Assembly: GCF_003397705.1 (NCBI RefSeq)
Contig: NZ_QJVB01000006.1
Span: 1-63,737, forward strand
Direction: 5' to 3'
Origin: Gardnerella swidsinskii
GTDB lineage: Bacteria; Actinomycetota; Actinomycetes; Actinomycetales; Bifidobacteriaceae
Length of the DNA stretch: 63,737 nucleotides
In this document: piece by piece, positions 1 through 9,136 of the stretch
Layout of the letters: each line of letters opens with the position of its first letter
Numbering within the stretch: the first letter of the stretch is position 1
Notes under the pieces: model-generated
Told to the model about the DNA's origin: nothing
What the model saw: the letters and a program-made list of their open reading frames with translations, nothing else
The model's database searches: none
Translations under genes and position numbers: made by a program

Positions 1-1
1 C

Positions 2-124
2 GATATTAGTGAGTATGATGAGAAGCTGGTAAGAAAGTACATCAAGAAAATAAAAGTTTACGAGGACAGGTTCAGCGTAACTTTTAAATCAGAGATTAGT
101 GTTGATGTTGAAAGGGCATCGTAA
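2..124 (+). CDS. Large serine recombinase, C-terminal end (partial)
   Basis: The first 40 codons of the window are the 3' end of a large serine recombinase; the 5' part lies outside. The translation is almost the same as the last 40 residues of the recombinase at 54586-56163, with only a couple of conservative changes (for example SVTF versus SITF). The downstream DNA is also duplicated at 56164 onward. The gene therefore probably belongs to a second, related integrated element ending just left of the window. The function, site-specific integration and excision, is inferred from the full-length relative. Confidence 0.85.
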   Translation, partial: DISEYDEKLVRKYIKKIKVYEDRFSVTFKSEISVDVERAS

Positions 125-600
125 AAGTCAAAAGAATGTGAGCGTTTGAAATGTTACAAAAGTCAGCCTAGGGGGAATCATCTCTAGGCTGTTTTTTTGT
201 TTTTATGCTAAAATCAAGTTATTAAGCCAATCTTAAACCTTTTAACGATAGCCTCCTCCTATCGTTAAAAAGTGCACCCACTATCAATGGTGTTCACTCA
301 AAAAAGTGTAGATATACTACCCGTTCTCTCAATCCACGTCGAGACTGTCGTATTGATGTCAAAGGCTGATTAGGTGGGTGCAAATTTGCCTTTGTGTAGC
401 AAGGCTTAGCGAGGTCTATCGTTAAAAGGTTTAATGCGTGGCGGCTTTAAGCTGGGTTCTTGTGGTTTTTGAGTGTGATTTTGCTGTTTGAGGAAACATG
501 TCTACACTCTAGGGTTGAGTGCACAGGATGTTAACGTTAAAAAGTGCACCCACCCTGCACCCACCCTGCACCCACCTTGTGGAGTGGGAAAATAAGGTTT
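125..600. repeat. Repeat A, recombinase-linked (left copy)
   Basis: This noncoding segment follows the recombinase stop and closely resembles 56164-56625 along its whole length; its part from 335 on also resembles 2407-2655. It contains a 19-bp arm at 233-251 repeated in inverted orientation at 416-434. A 12-bp perfect inverted repeat lies at 240-251/259-270. Several TGCACCCA boxes occur, three of them in tandem at 545-577. Position next to the recombinase suggests attachment-site function, but the crossover point is not visible. No gene is seen in 125-662 apart from this repeat. Confidence 0.8.
164..198 (+). terminator. Rho-independent terminator after recombinase
   Basis: AGCCTAG at 165-171 pairs with CTAGGCT at 184-190, and seven T follow. 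The same hairpin is found at 56203-56236 after the full-length recombinase. Confidence 0.75.
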
Positions 601-662
601 AGGCTAATTATCATGGAGGAGAAATCTAAGTTTCGTTAGTCTAAAAATAAGGAGAGATGGCT

Positions 663-1601
663 ATGGATAAGATAGATGAGCTAAATAAAGATGTGATAGT
701 CATCAAACCTAAGCGGGTTGTTAAGGATTATGCTGTGGGTATTTATGCTCGTGTGAGTACGAATCGTAAAGAGCAGCTGGATAGTCTTTCTACTCAAGTG
801 TCTGGTCTTACTCGTCTTGCTGCTTCTCACATGACTTGGTTTGTTGCTGATATTTTTCTTGATGTTGCTTCAGCTAAGGTTGGATCTTCAAGAAACGAGT
901 TTAATCGAATGATTGATGAGTGCGAGAAAGGTAATCTTGATATTATTCTTACTAAAAGTGTGAGCCGTTTTGGTCGTGATACGAAAGAAGGCTTAGAGGC
1001 TATTAGAAAGCTTAAAGCTTGTGGCACGAGAATTATTTTTGAGGCTGATAAGATTGATACGGAAACGCTTGATGATGAACTTTTAATTAGCGTGGTTCAG
1101 GCTTGTAGTCAAGCAGAGAATGATTGGCGAAGTGAAAATATACGCTTTGGCTTAAAACATAGAGCTGAAGATGGCACATTAGGTCTTTATAGCAGAGTTT
1201 GTTATGGTTATAAAAAAGATAAACATGGCATGCTGATTATTGATGAAGAGCAAGCGAAGGTAGTGAGAGCTATCTTTGATTGGTATCTAGAAGGTTTAAG
1301 CGTTGTTGGAATTATTGAAAGATTAAAAAGTAAAGGTGTTAAGTCTCCAAAGGGGAAAGACAGTTGGAGTAAACGGGCTGTTGAGAGCACTTTGACTAGG
1401 CGTAAATATACAGGCGATGTGGCTATAGCTGATTCAGGCGGTTCTGACAGGCAATATTTGTATTCGGATCATCATTCCGGAATTATTTCTAAAGAGAAGT
1501 TTGAAGCCGTTGAGCTTGAGATGGCGGCTCGGAGTAATGTGGAAGTTGGAGAGGACGGGACTATTGTTAGAAAGAAGAAAAAATATAGCTCGAAGAAATA
1601 G
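663..1601 (+). CDS. Serine recombinase, compact form (312 aa)
   Basis: This is a resolvase/invertase-family serine recombinase. The N-terminal catalytic domain carries YARVST, with the nucleophile serine near residue 32, and the TKSVSRFGRDT helix; a recombinase DNA-binding domain follows at about residues 160-270. It is shorter than the 525-530 aa recombinases at 52617 and 54586 and lacks their Cys zinc ribbon and coiled coil, ending in a Lys-rich tail. ATG 663 is preferred over 657 because GGAG at 651-654 is then properly spaced. It lies between repeats A and B with one unknown gene behind it, so it probably mobilises that small module. Whether it integrates, excises or resolves cannot be told. 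Confidence 0.9.
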   Translation: MDKIDELNKDVIVIKPKRVVKDYAVGIYARVSTNRKEQLDSLSTQVSGLTRLAASHMTWFVADIFLDVASAKVGSSRNEFNRMIDECEKGNLDIILTKSVSRFGRDTKEGLEAIRKLKACGTRIIFEADKIDTETLDDELLISVVQACSQAENDWRSENIRFGLKHRAEDGTLGLYSRVCYGYKKDKHGMLIIDEEQAKVVRAIFDWYLEGLSVVGIIERLKSKGVKSPKGKDSWSKRAVESTLTRRKYTGDVAIADSGGSDRQYLYSDHHSGIISKEKFEAVELEMAARSNVEVGEDGTIVRKKKKYSSKK

Positions 1602-1615
1602 GAAGGAGTCGAGAT

Positions 1616-2260
1616 ATGGATTGCAGAGGACATGCAACAAGAGAAAAGATTGCTCAAGATTACGAAATTCATCCTAGAGCACATATAAAACTATTAAAAA
1701 ATCAAAGTAAACATAGTGATGCAGGGCCTATTATTCAAAATGAATACTATATTTTTAATGCTAAGAGAAGAAATGATGGGGAGCTAGAAATAATTCAGTG
1801 TGGTATGGGTGCAGCAAGAGATTTTCTTGAATTAATTAAGCATCAAGGGCTACCAATTTTTAATCCCCTAAAAGTTAATTACAGAGATTCAAACGGTGAT
1901 GAAAGTAATACTACTGGTACTAATAGCTTAAAAAATGTGACCTGGAATGAAACTGCAAAACAACTGTATAACGCAATCATGTGGCTAATTGTATTATGGG
2001 ATGCCAAACCTGATACGCCTCTCTTTGATTTTATGGATGAAGTAATCAAATACAAAAAATGTGAGCCTTTTGATAGAAAAATCAGAAGAGTAAATACTGC
2101 TATACAACATGGAGGCAAAGGTAGGACTTTAACAGAGATGATTGATGATTATAGAAAGTACAATGATTTTAAGAATGATATTTGCAATTTTGAACTTCTT
2201 AGCGACAAAATTAATAATATGAGGGACAAAGACGGAAGTAAAATAAAATCCTATTTTTAA
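1616..2260 (+). CDS. Unknown protein, recombinase-linked cargo (214 aa)
   Basis: I do not recognise this gene. It starts 14 bp after the recombinase stop with a good AAGGAG site and is very likely co-transcribed with it. The protein is soluble, has no signal peptide, and is rich in Asn, Asp and Lys. A hydrophobic helix around residues 122-134 (YNAIMWLIVLWDA) is probably buried. The position, as single cargo of a recombinase module bracketed by repeats A and B, is typical of accessory or defence genes. The base composition is more AT-rich than the recombinase. No catalytic motif could be identified. Confidence 0.75.
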   Translation: MDCRGHATREKIAQDYEIHPRAHIKLLKNQSKHSDAGPIIQNEYYIFNAKRRNDGELEIIQCGMGAARDFLELIKHQGLPIFNPLKVNYRDSNGDESNTTGTNSLKNVTWNETAKQLYNAIMWLIVLWDAKPDTPLFDFMDEVIKYKKCEPFDRKIRRVNTAIQHGGKGRTLTEMIDDYRKYNDFKNDICNFELLSDKINNMRDKDGSKIKSYF

Positions 2261-2406
2261 GGCTCGCTAGATGGAATAGAAATTATATGCTTGAAATAGC
2301 CTAATCAAGGATAGAAAGAGCTGAATGAAACAACCTCCTCTAATAGACGCAGCAACACAGGAAAAACAAGTACCTTAGCCAATTTCCAAATTTAACCTAA
2401 CAATCT

Positions 2407-2655
2407 CACGTCGAGACTGTCGTATTGATGTCAAGGGCTTAATAGGTGGGTGCAATTTTGCCCTTGTGTAGCAAGGCTTAGCGAGTGCTATCGTTAAAAG
2501 GTTTAATGCGAAGCGGCTTTAAGCTGGGTTCTCGCGGTTTTTGAGCGTGATTTGGCTGTATGAGGAAACATGTCTACGGTCTGGGGTCGAGTGCACAGGA
2601 TGTTAACGTTAAAAAGTGCACCCACTTTGCACCCACCTTGTGAAGTGGGGAAATG
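2407..2655. repeat. Repeat B (middle copy)
   Basis: This segment matches repeat A from 335 and repeat C from 56367 with scattered substitutions. It runs from CACGTCGAGA through CTATCGTTAAAAGGTTTAA to the TGCACCCA boxes. Unlike A and C it has no recombinase gene or terminator directly before it; the preceding 2261-2406 holds nothing I can name. 2656-2859 also appears noncoding. Confidence 0.8.
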
Positions 2656-2859
2656 TTAATTAAGCACGATTCATGCACAGTATGATTAAATAATAGTTGA
2701 ATCGTATGTGTCAACAAGGCACGCAACTTTAGAACAATTTTGATTTGCTTCGGAAAAGAAACGAGTTCATCTGCGTTTATATTCATTCATACTCCCTTTT
2801 GGTGAGGTCATAGTATGTGGTTCAAGATAAATAAATTCTATGCATTTCGAGAGCTAACT

Positions 2860-4269
2860 TTACATATGAATCAATCTTGTGCAACATGCATGTATGAGTT
2901 CACTATCGTGAGTTACTACAACAATTGTTGTATTCATTGACTTAAGTTTTGATAGTAGCTGTGCTAGTTCTTGCATATGCGCATAGTCTAATCCGCTCGT
3001 CGGTTCGTCTAACGTTAGAATTTTTCTACCTGTTGCCAGCGCGCATGCAATTGCTAATCGCTGTTTTTGCCCACCCGATAGACTCTGCGGATGACGGTGT
3101 GCCAAAAAGTCCAAATCAAATTGTCGTAATATATTCATCGCAACATCGTTCTTATTTTTGCTGCGCTTAGGCAAACTAATTAAAACTTCATCTAAAACGC
3201 TTTCTGTAAACAGCTGGTTGCCTGTATTTTGCATCACCATAAAACATAATTTTTTACGTTCTCGATTACTTACAATTCTATCCTCGTATTTAAAAATACC
3301 TTTGCAACTTTTTTCTAAACCGCAAAAACAATTGAGAAAACTGGTTTTGCCAGCTCCATTTTTTCCTACAATTGCTGTAATTTGATTACGCGCAATAGCG
3401 AGCGATTTAATATTGACTATTTTCTTCTTTACGTCATGATACGCAAAGTTGAAATTTTTTAATGCGATTATCTGATCGTCTTGTGTGACAGATGGCATTT
3501 TATTAATTTGTATGGGTGATTCCATAAGTCGCGTTCTCAGTCCCATTTTTTGCAAATCTAGGTCATTGAGCGTATTTTTTTGTTCGGATTTAATATCTTT
3601 AACGATCTCACCTTGTTTCATAACCACTAGGCGATCCATAATGTCCCAAAGATAAGCTATTCGATGCTCAGCTACAACAATTGTTCTTCCTTGTTTTTTC
3701 CAATGCAAAATCAACTTTTTAAGCATCAACGTTGAGTCGTAATCTAAATTTGCTGAAGGTTCATCTAACAAAATTATGTTTAATCCTGCTACTTCAATTG
3801 ACGCACAAGCTATTTTTTGCTTTTCGCCGTCAGATAGATGAAAAATATTGCGATCCATCAAATTTTCCATGTGCAAATCAGCAACTGTTGTATCAATACG
3901 CTGATAAATATCAGATTTTGGTAGTCCTTGATTTTCACACGCAAACGCTAGTTCACTCGTTGTATCAACATTATAAAATTGTGACTTAGGATTTTGAAAA
4001 ACTGTGCCTACAACACGTGCTAAATCATATAATTCATTATTCTTAAAAGATCGACCGTTTAATAATATATCGCCTTTTACATTTCCTTGATAGAAGCGTG
4101 GAATTAAACCATTTATCAGCCGTAACAGCGTTGTTTTACCACAACCCGAAGGCCCGGTTATCAAAATTAATTCGCCATCTTCTATGCGCAAGTTAATATC
4201 ATTTAATTCACTTGTATGCTGGTCATCTTCAGTTCCATAATGGAAATAAACATGCCTAAATTCGATCAT
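2860..4269 (-). CDS. ECF transporter double ATPase (EcfA1-EcfA2 fusion)
   Basis: This is a cytoplasmic energy-coupling ATPase with two complete ABC domains in one 469-aa chain. The first has Walker A GPSGCGKTT near residue 39, signature LSDGEKQ and Walker B LLDEPSANLD. The second has GKNGAGKTS near residue 300, LSGGQKQ and LDEPTSGLD. Both nucleotide sites look intact. It would power uptake through the EcfT and S-component genes just upstream. Its ATG overlaps the EcfT stop (ATGA), so it is the last gene of the operon starting near 10010. No clear terminator is seen after it. Confidence 0.95.
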   Translation of the reverse strand: MIEFRHVYFHYGTEDDQHTSELNDINLRIEDGELILITGPSGCGKTTLLRLINGLIPRFYQGNVKGDILLNGRSFKNNELYDLARVVGTVFQNPKSQFYNVDTTSELAFACENQGLPKSDIYQRIDTTVADLHMENLMDRNIFHLSDGEKQKIACASIEVAGLNIILLDEPSANLDYDSTLMLKKLILHWKKQGRTIVVAEHRIAYLWDIMDRLVVMKQGEIVKDIKSEQKNTLNDLDLQKMGLRTRLMESPIQINKMPSVTQDDQIIALKNFNFAYHDVKKKIVNIKSLAIARNQITAIVGKNGAGKTSFLNCFCGLEKSCKGIFKYEDRIVSNRERKKLCFMVMQNTGNQLFTESVLDEVLISLPKRSKNKNDVAMNILRQFDLDFLAHRHPQSLSGGQKQRLAIACALATGRKILTLDEPTSGLDYAHMQELAQLLSKLKSMNTTIVVVTHDSELIHACCTRLIHM

Positions 4270-5000
4270 ACGATTACTCCTAAGCTAAACAACAACCAAA
4301 AACATATGACCGACAAAGAAATGAGTAATAAAAACCAATCTTGTATTCGAAAACCAATTTGGCAAATATTGGTTCGCTTGATAGGGGAGCCTAATCCTCG
4401 AATTAACGCTGCTGCCGATAGTTCTTCGCCAATACGTACACTCGAACTAATCATAGGAATTAATTGGTACTCTAATATTTTTCCAATACCAACTGCTCCT
4501 ATATGAATTTCACGCATATTCATAGCGCGACAAATTGATTTCCATTCTGTTGCAATCGTTGGAAACATTCTAAGCATAACTGACATTGGCACAATAATGG
4601 CTTGCGGCATATGTATTTTTTCCATTGCTGCAATAAATTCACTCACTGAAGTTGTTGCTATTACATATTCACCCATTGCAACTGTTACAACAAGACGAGT
4701 AAAAATATATCCGCACATTAAAGCGATAGGTTTTAGCATACTAGGTAGATATGGTATTGCTAAAAGACAGCTATATCCAATTACAAGCATCATGCTTACA
4801 TGGAAAAATTTTTTCCATCTTTGTTCGATCAAAAGCAGCGCAAAGGGAATAATTGATAATGCAAATCTTACATAATGCAAACGCATACCACCCACGCCAC
4901 CCATTACGAATATTGCTAATAGCAAAACAAGGACTATTTTTACGCGTGGATCTAGAAAACTGCGTTTGTTCTTTTGCGCTGCTAGAGATGAATATGCCAT
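4266..5000 (-). CDS. ECF transporter transmembrane coupling protein EcfT
   Basis: This 244-aa polytopic membrane protein is of the EcfT/CbiQ family. It has about five or six hydrophobic segments and a cytoplasmic region with Ala-Arg coupling-helix patterns near residues 143-147 and 194-200 (SAAALIRGLG). It links the S component to the double ATPase. The start overlaps the S-component stop by one base, and its stop overlaps the ATPase ATG, so translation is coupled. The C-terminal hydrophobic segment is complete, so the protein looks functional. Confidence 0.92.
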   Translation of the reverse strand: MAYSSLAAQKNKRSFLDPRVKIVLVLLLAIFVMGGVGGMRLHYVRFALSIIPFALLLIEQRWKKFFHVSMMLVIGYSCLLAIPYLPSMLKPIALMCGYIFTRLVVTVAMGEYVIATTSVSEFIAAMEKIHMPQAIIVPMSVMLRMFPTIATEWKSICRAMNMREIHIGAVGIGKILEYQLIPMISSSVRIGEELSAAALIRGLGSPIKRTNICQIGFRIQDWFLLLISLSVICFWLLFSLGVIV

Positions 5001-5584
5001 TAAACAAGACCAGCTTTTTCAAAATGCTTTTTCAAAACTTTCTGACCAAACAGGCCGCCTAAAATACCGCAGATAAAGCATGCAATTAGCAGAACGAACG
5101 CCATCCAATTTGGTAGGAGCTGAGCAACAGCCTCGGCATAAGCTTTACCAAAGCTTGCACGTTGTGCAAAATATTGTTCGCGATCAAGAAACAGTGACAT
5201 ATAGTTGCCATACATCCACAGGCTAAAAAATCCATATGTCAAAACAGCTTTTTTAGCACTGGCATAGTTGCCACTTTTGAACACAATTTCTGCAATCAAA
5301 CCTGCAATCGCACTTGTTAACAACGACCACATTCCCATGCCCGTGAGCACCATCAATAGACCCATAATGATTGCCATAATAAAAATCATTCCTGGCTTTT
5401 TAACTTTGGTCAAAAAGAGCATAAAAGGAATACCGCCTATAATTGGCACTAATACCGCAAGGAGCGGCAAAAAGACGGGTACTATCCCAAGCATTGATAT
5501 TACACATACAATAACAAAATAAATGGCTCCAAATATACCAATGTTTATCAGGTCATGACCACTTAATTTAGTTGCGCGTTCCAT
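5000..5584 (-). CDS. ECF S component, MptS (Trep_Strep) family
   Basis: This 194-aa integral membrane protein has five to six hydrophobic helices and a polybasic end (GQKVLKKHFEKAGLV). Overall sequence and position match the MptS/Trep_Strep family of putative substrate-binding S components that pair with EcfT and a fused EcfA. The substrate is not established for this family. The two adjoining ABC half-exporters suggest a metal-chelate, haem or siderophore-like cargo, but that is inference. An AAGGAGGAATTTGTT site precedes the ATG. The 47-bp gap to the ABC gene upstream is the largest in the operon. Confidence 0.85.
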   Translation of the reverse strand: MERATKLSGHDLINIGIFGAIYFVIVCVISMLGIVPVFLPLLAVLVPIIGGIPFMLFLTKVKKPGMIFIMAIIMGLLMVLTGMGMWSLLTSAIAGLIAEIVFKSGNYASAKKAVLTYGFFSLWMYGNYMSLFLDREQYFAQRASFGKAYAEAVAQLLPNWMAFVLLIACFICGILGGLFGQKVLKKHFEKAGLV

Positions 5585-5631
5585 AACAAATTCCTCCTTT
5601 TTCTATCATGTGCGTTCTACACGCGCTCAAA

Positions 5632-7389
5632 CTAATACGAAAACTCCTCTGCTGCACACGTTTTATCAATAAGATTTTGATAAGTAGGGCTTATCTGGAT
5701 AAGCTCGGCATGTGTACCGCATGCTTCAACGTGACCATCTTTTAACACAACTATTCGATCAACATTTTCAATTGACTTCATGCGGTGAGAAATAATAATC
5801 ACAGTTTTATTTTTTACCAATTCGGTAAGCGATTGTTGAATTTTAATCTCGTTGTCAACGTCTAAACTTGAAGCAATTTCATCAAGAATAAGAATTGGTG
5901 CGTTTTTCAAAAATGCGCGCGCTATTGATATACGCTGACGCTCGCCTCCAGAAAGCTGCTGTCCATTTTCGCCGATAATGGTGTTGATCCCATCGGGGAG
6001 TGCGTCAATAAAGTCACAGTGTGCAAGCTGAGCAGCGTGTTTTACTTCTTCGTCCGTTGCATCCTCGCGTCCAATGCGAATGTTTTCCAGAATGGTTGTG
6101 TTAAAAAGCGTAACATCTTGGAACACAATGGATATATTGCGATAAAGACTTTCGGTAGACACGCTTCTGATATCTTTGCCACCAATACGAATACTGCCCG
6201 ACGTAAAATCATACAGTCGCGCTATAAGTCGAAGCAGAGTTGTTTTTCCGCAGCCTGACTGCCCAACAAGTGCGCAAACTGTTCCATGCGGCACAGTAAA
6301 ACTTACGTCGTTTAGCACAGGAGTAGTGTCATCGTAAGAAAAGCTGAGCTTGTTTATCTCTATATCAAAATTAGCAAATTGAGTAGCGCGTTTATCTGTA
6401 GCGCGTACGTCTGTAGCAGCTTCCGTCTGCACATCTAATACCTTTGCGTCGCGAATTTCACGAATACGCTTCACAGCCGAATTGATATAGAAAACTTCCA
6501 TAAGGAATTCCATATTCGAGTCCACAAATTCTTTGAGCTTCATGGCAGCAAGCACGTAGCCTAGCAGATATAGCACAGAAATTTCGCCAGTTTGCATAAG
6601 AAAAATGCCACCGATAATCGTGAATGCCAACGAAAAATGCGAGAAAATATCGGCAAATATCAGCAAGAACCCAGCGTTGCGTTCACTTTTCCAGTGGACG
6701 CGCAATGTGTCATCAAGCTTGGCATAAAGCTTTGTTTTTACGCTTTCTGCAAGATTAAAAGCTGTAATTTCTTTAGAAAGCTCAATGCGATCCTGGAAAG
6801 CTTGCGAGTTTTCGCGTAATCGTAGGTAATGTTTGTTGTGCTGCGCACGTACATAGCGCTTTGATACTACAATCAGCAAAAACGAAAGAAGCGTAGGGCC
6901 AACGGCACAAATCGCCATTTTCCAGTTTCCTATGAACATTAATACAGAAAGAAATGGTAAGAATAAACAAAACGCGAGCAGTTTCGGAACTGCGTGACTT
7001 TCTGCATGTTCAAGCGATGCTACGTCTGCCATAATACTTTGAGCGAGATCGGTAAGATCGTGTTTTGCGAAGTAAGACATTTCTAGTCGCGAAAGTTTCT
7101 CTGCGATATTAAGGCGCAAATGAGCTGCTTCTTTATATGTTTCGTTATATTGTGCTTCGTATTCAAAACTCAATAGCACTGCCATTACCACCAAGGTCAC
7201 AATAGAACACACAAGATAGATGGCTGTACTATGTACATGGCATAGTAACAGATGATCTACCAACAATAGCAGCAACATTGAAGGAACCATATTGATAACA
7301 AATACCAAAAAACTAAGTACACTCGATTTAAAAGTGCCTCGTACACCTTGATCGGTAAGAGCAAACGTATTTTTTAAAAACTTAATCAT
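5632..7389 (-). CDS. ABC transporter, permease-ATPase half (second)
   Basis: This half-transporter of about 585 aa has an N-terminal six-helix type IV exporter membrane domain (about residues 1-310) and a C-terminal ATPase. The ATPase has Walker A GQSGCGKTT, signature LSGGERQR, Walker B LILDEIASSLD and a His switch (IISHR). I start it at ATG 7389 (MIKFLKN), which follows a GGAGGG site and overlaps the preceding gene by 8 bp; a longer reading frame to 7524 would overlap that gene much more. It should form a heterodimer with the product of 7382-9136. This pairing with an ECF module resembles IrtAB-like import systems of fused-domain type, but direction is unproven. Confidence 0.9.
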   Translation of the reverse strand: MIKFLKNTFALTDQGVRGTFKSSVLSFLVFVINMVPSMLLLLLVDHLLLCHVHSTAIYLVCSIVTLVVMAVLLSFEYEAQYNETYKEAAHLRLNIAEKLSRLEMSYFAKHDLTDLAQSIMADVASLEHAESHAVPKLLAFCLFLPFLSVLMFIGNWKMAICAVGPTLLSFLLIVVSKRYVRAQHNKHYLRLRENSQAFQDRIELSKEITAFNLAESVKTKLYAKLDDTLRVHWKSERNAGFLLIFADIFSHFSLAFTIIGGIFLMQTGEISVLYLLGYVLAAMKLKEFVDSNMEFLMEVFYINSAVKRIREIRDAKVLDVQTEAATDVRATDKRATQFANFDIEINKLSFSYDDTTPVLNDVSFTVPHGTVCALVGQSGCGKTTLLRLIARLYDFTSGSIRIGGKDIRSVSTESLYRNISIVFQDVTLFNTTILENIRIGREDATDEEVKHAAQLAHCDFIDALPDGINTIIGENGQQLSGGERQRISIARAFLKNAPILILDEIASSLDVDNEIKIQQSLTELVKNKTVIIISHRMKSIENVDRIVVLKDGHVEACGTHAELIQISPTYQNLIDKTCAAEEFSY

Positions 7390-9136
7390 TAACAACCCTC
7401 CACTCATTAGCTTTGGTGTAAATTGTGTACAAATGTGTATATTGGCCATTTTGCGCCATAAGCTGAGCATGTGAACCGCGCTCAACAATGTGTCCGTGGT
7501 CAACAAGCAAAATCTCATCCACACCCGTAATGGACGTCAGACGATGTGCAATCATAATAACCGTTTTTCCGCGCATCAGTCGCCTGAAGGCTTTTTGCAG
7601 CTCATACTCATTATCGGGGTCAATAGAAGCAGACGCTTCGTCCATAATTACGATGGGAGAATTTTTTAAAATTGCACGAGCAATCGCAACGCGTTGAGTT
7701 TCGCCACCTGAAAGATACACGCCTTTTGTTCCAATTATTGTGTTTTCTCGTTTATCTAATTTATCTAATACCGAATCAAGTCCTGCTGCAGAAATCGCAG
7801 ACATTACTTCCTCGTGGCTTGCGTCATGTTTTACGCAGCTAACATTGTTATATAGTGTGTTACTAAACAACTTAGAATCTTGAAAAACAAAGGAAATTTC
7901 TTGCATGAGCGCTTCTTGAGAATATGTGTTAAGAGGTTTATTGCCAATTAAAATTTCTCCAGAACTTATGTTGTAATATGCGCACATCAGTTTAGCAATT
8001 GTAGATTTACCTGATCCAGATTTTCCTACTAGAGCATATATCTTATTTTCGGCTAAATTGAAGGACAGATTTTTCAAAACTTCTTTTTTGTCATACGAGA
8101 ACGAAACGTTACGAAACTCAATGTTGTGATTTGCAAAATGATCTTCATTGCCAAAATGTATTTCTTCTTTCGACATTTGCGCATAAAGCTTCTCAAGCGA
8201 ATCAACCGCATGATTACCCTGGAATGAGTACATGCCAATGTACATAACGCGCATAAATGCTGCAAACATTAATCCCGATACGAAAAACGTCATAATTAAA
8301 TCGAGAGCCAAACGTTTGGGACTGCCCAAATCGTCAATAAAAAATACCAGCGGCAGTGTAAGTATTGCAATAATACCAAAGAAAAGGCATTCATACACAA
8401 CGTATCCTGCTTTGCAATGCTTTGAATATTGGTAAGCGTATGTTGAATAATTGTGAATAAATTTGGAGAGCTTTTTCATGGAGCGAACCGAAACGCCAAA
8501 AATTTTAATGACCGCAATACCGCGAATATATTCGACTGTTTCTGCTGATAGATTATCAAGCGCATCTTGGTACATTTTCATGAATTGCTTGCCACCCATC
8601 ATGCCGGCCATGATAGCGCCACCGATAAGTGTAAGTGCCAACATGCATACACCCACGCGCCAACTACTACAAAAGCTGAGCACAATAATAAAAATCGGCA
8701 TAAGGATTGCGCGCGTAGCGTCTGGAATCATGTGTGCGACAATCGTGTGAGTGAGCGCCGCATTGTCGTCAATAGTTTTACGAATAGCTCCAGATGAATG
8801 TGTGTCAAAGAATGTAAAACTTGCATGATTTAAGCCTTCGACACCGCGTTTGCGCAACACGTTTTCTAAGTTGAATCCCACGTAATGTGCCATAAGCCCA
8901 GACGCTCCAAGACATAGACTTCCAGCAAGCAAAAGCAGTGCAATAACAAACGCAAGGCTTTGTGCGCGGGGCATATTTTGGTCCGCTATAAGCGCGTACA
9001 AAAAACAATTTATGGCATAATAGCCGCAGGTAGTAAGCACCGCCGATAAACCCGAGACAAGAACTGCCCCAAGAGCCAAAGCCCTAAACTGCGGAATATA
9101 CGCAAACAGTTTGCGGTATGTATTGTATGTATTCAT
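7382..9136 (-). CDS. ABC transporter, permease-ATPase half (first)
   Basis: This 584-aa half-transporter has six hydrophobic helices in the first 300 residues, then an ATPase with GKSGSGKST, LSGGETQR, IVIMDEASASID and a switch His (IAHR). It is the first structural gene behind the TetR gene and overlaps its stop by ATGA. An AAGGAG site precedes ATG 9136. Its natural partner is the next gene, which it overlaps. Both ATPases keep the catalytic Glu after Walker B, so neither site looks degenerate. Confidence 0.92.
   Translation of the reverse strand: MNTYNTYRKLFAYIPQFRALALGAVLVSGLSAVLTTCGYYAINCFLYALIADQNMPRAQSLAFVIALLLLAGSLCLGASGLMAHYVGFNLENVLRKRGVEGLNHASFTFFDTHSSGAIRKTIDDNAALTHTIVAHMIPDATRAILMPIFIIVLSFCSSWRVGVCMLALTLIGGAIMAGMMGGKQFMKMYQDALDNLSAETVEYIRGIAVIKIFGVSVRSMKKLSKFIHNYSTYAYQYSKHCKAGYVVYECLFFGIIAILTLPLVFFIDDLGSPKRLALDLIMTFFVSGLMFAAFMRVMYIGMYSFQGNHAVDSLEKLYAQMSKEEIHFGNEDHFANHNIEFRNVSFSYDKKEVLKNLSFNLAENKIYALVGKSGSGKSTIAKLMCAYYNISSGEILIGNKPLNTYSQEALMQEISFVFQDSKLFSNTLYNNVSCVKHDASHEEVMSAISAAGLDSVLDKLDKRENTIIGTKGVYLSGGETQRVAIARAILKNSPIVIMDEASASIDPDNEYELQKAFRRLMRGKTVIMIAHRLTSITGVDEILLVDHGHIVERGSHAQLMAQNGQYTHLYTIYTKANEWRVVND

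Noticed and set aside
545..577. Tandem TGCACCCACCC units as a CRISPR array
   Set aside because: Units are only 11 bp, have no spacers and occur in both orientations.
2814..2942. Short plus-strand frame from ATG 2814 behind TGGTGAGG
   Set aside because: It overlaps the end of the EcfA gene on the other strand and encodes no recognisable segment.
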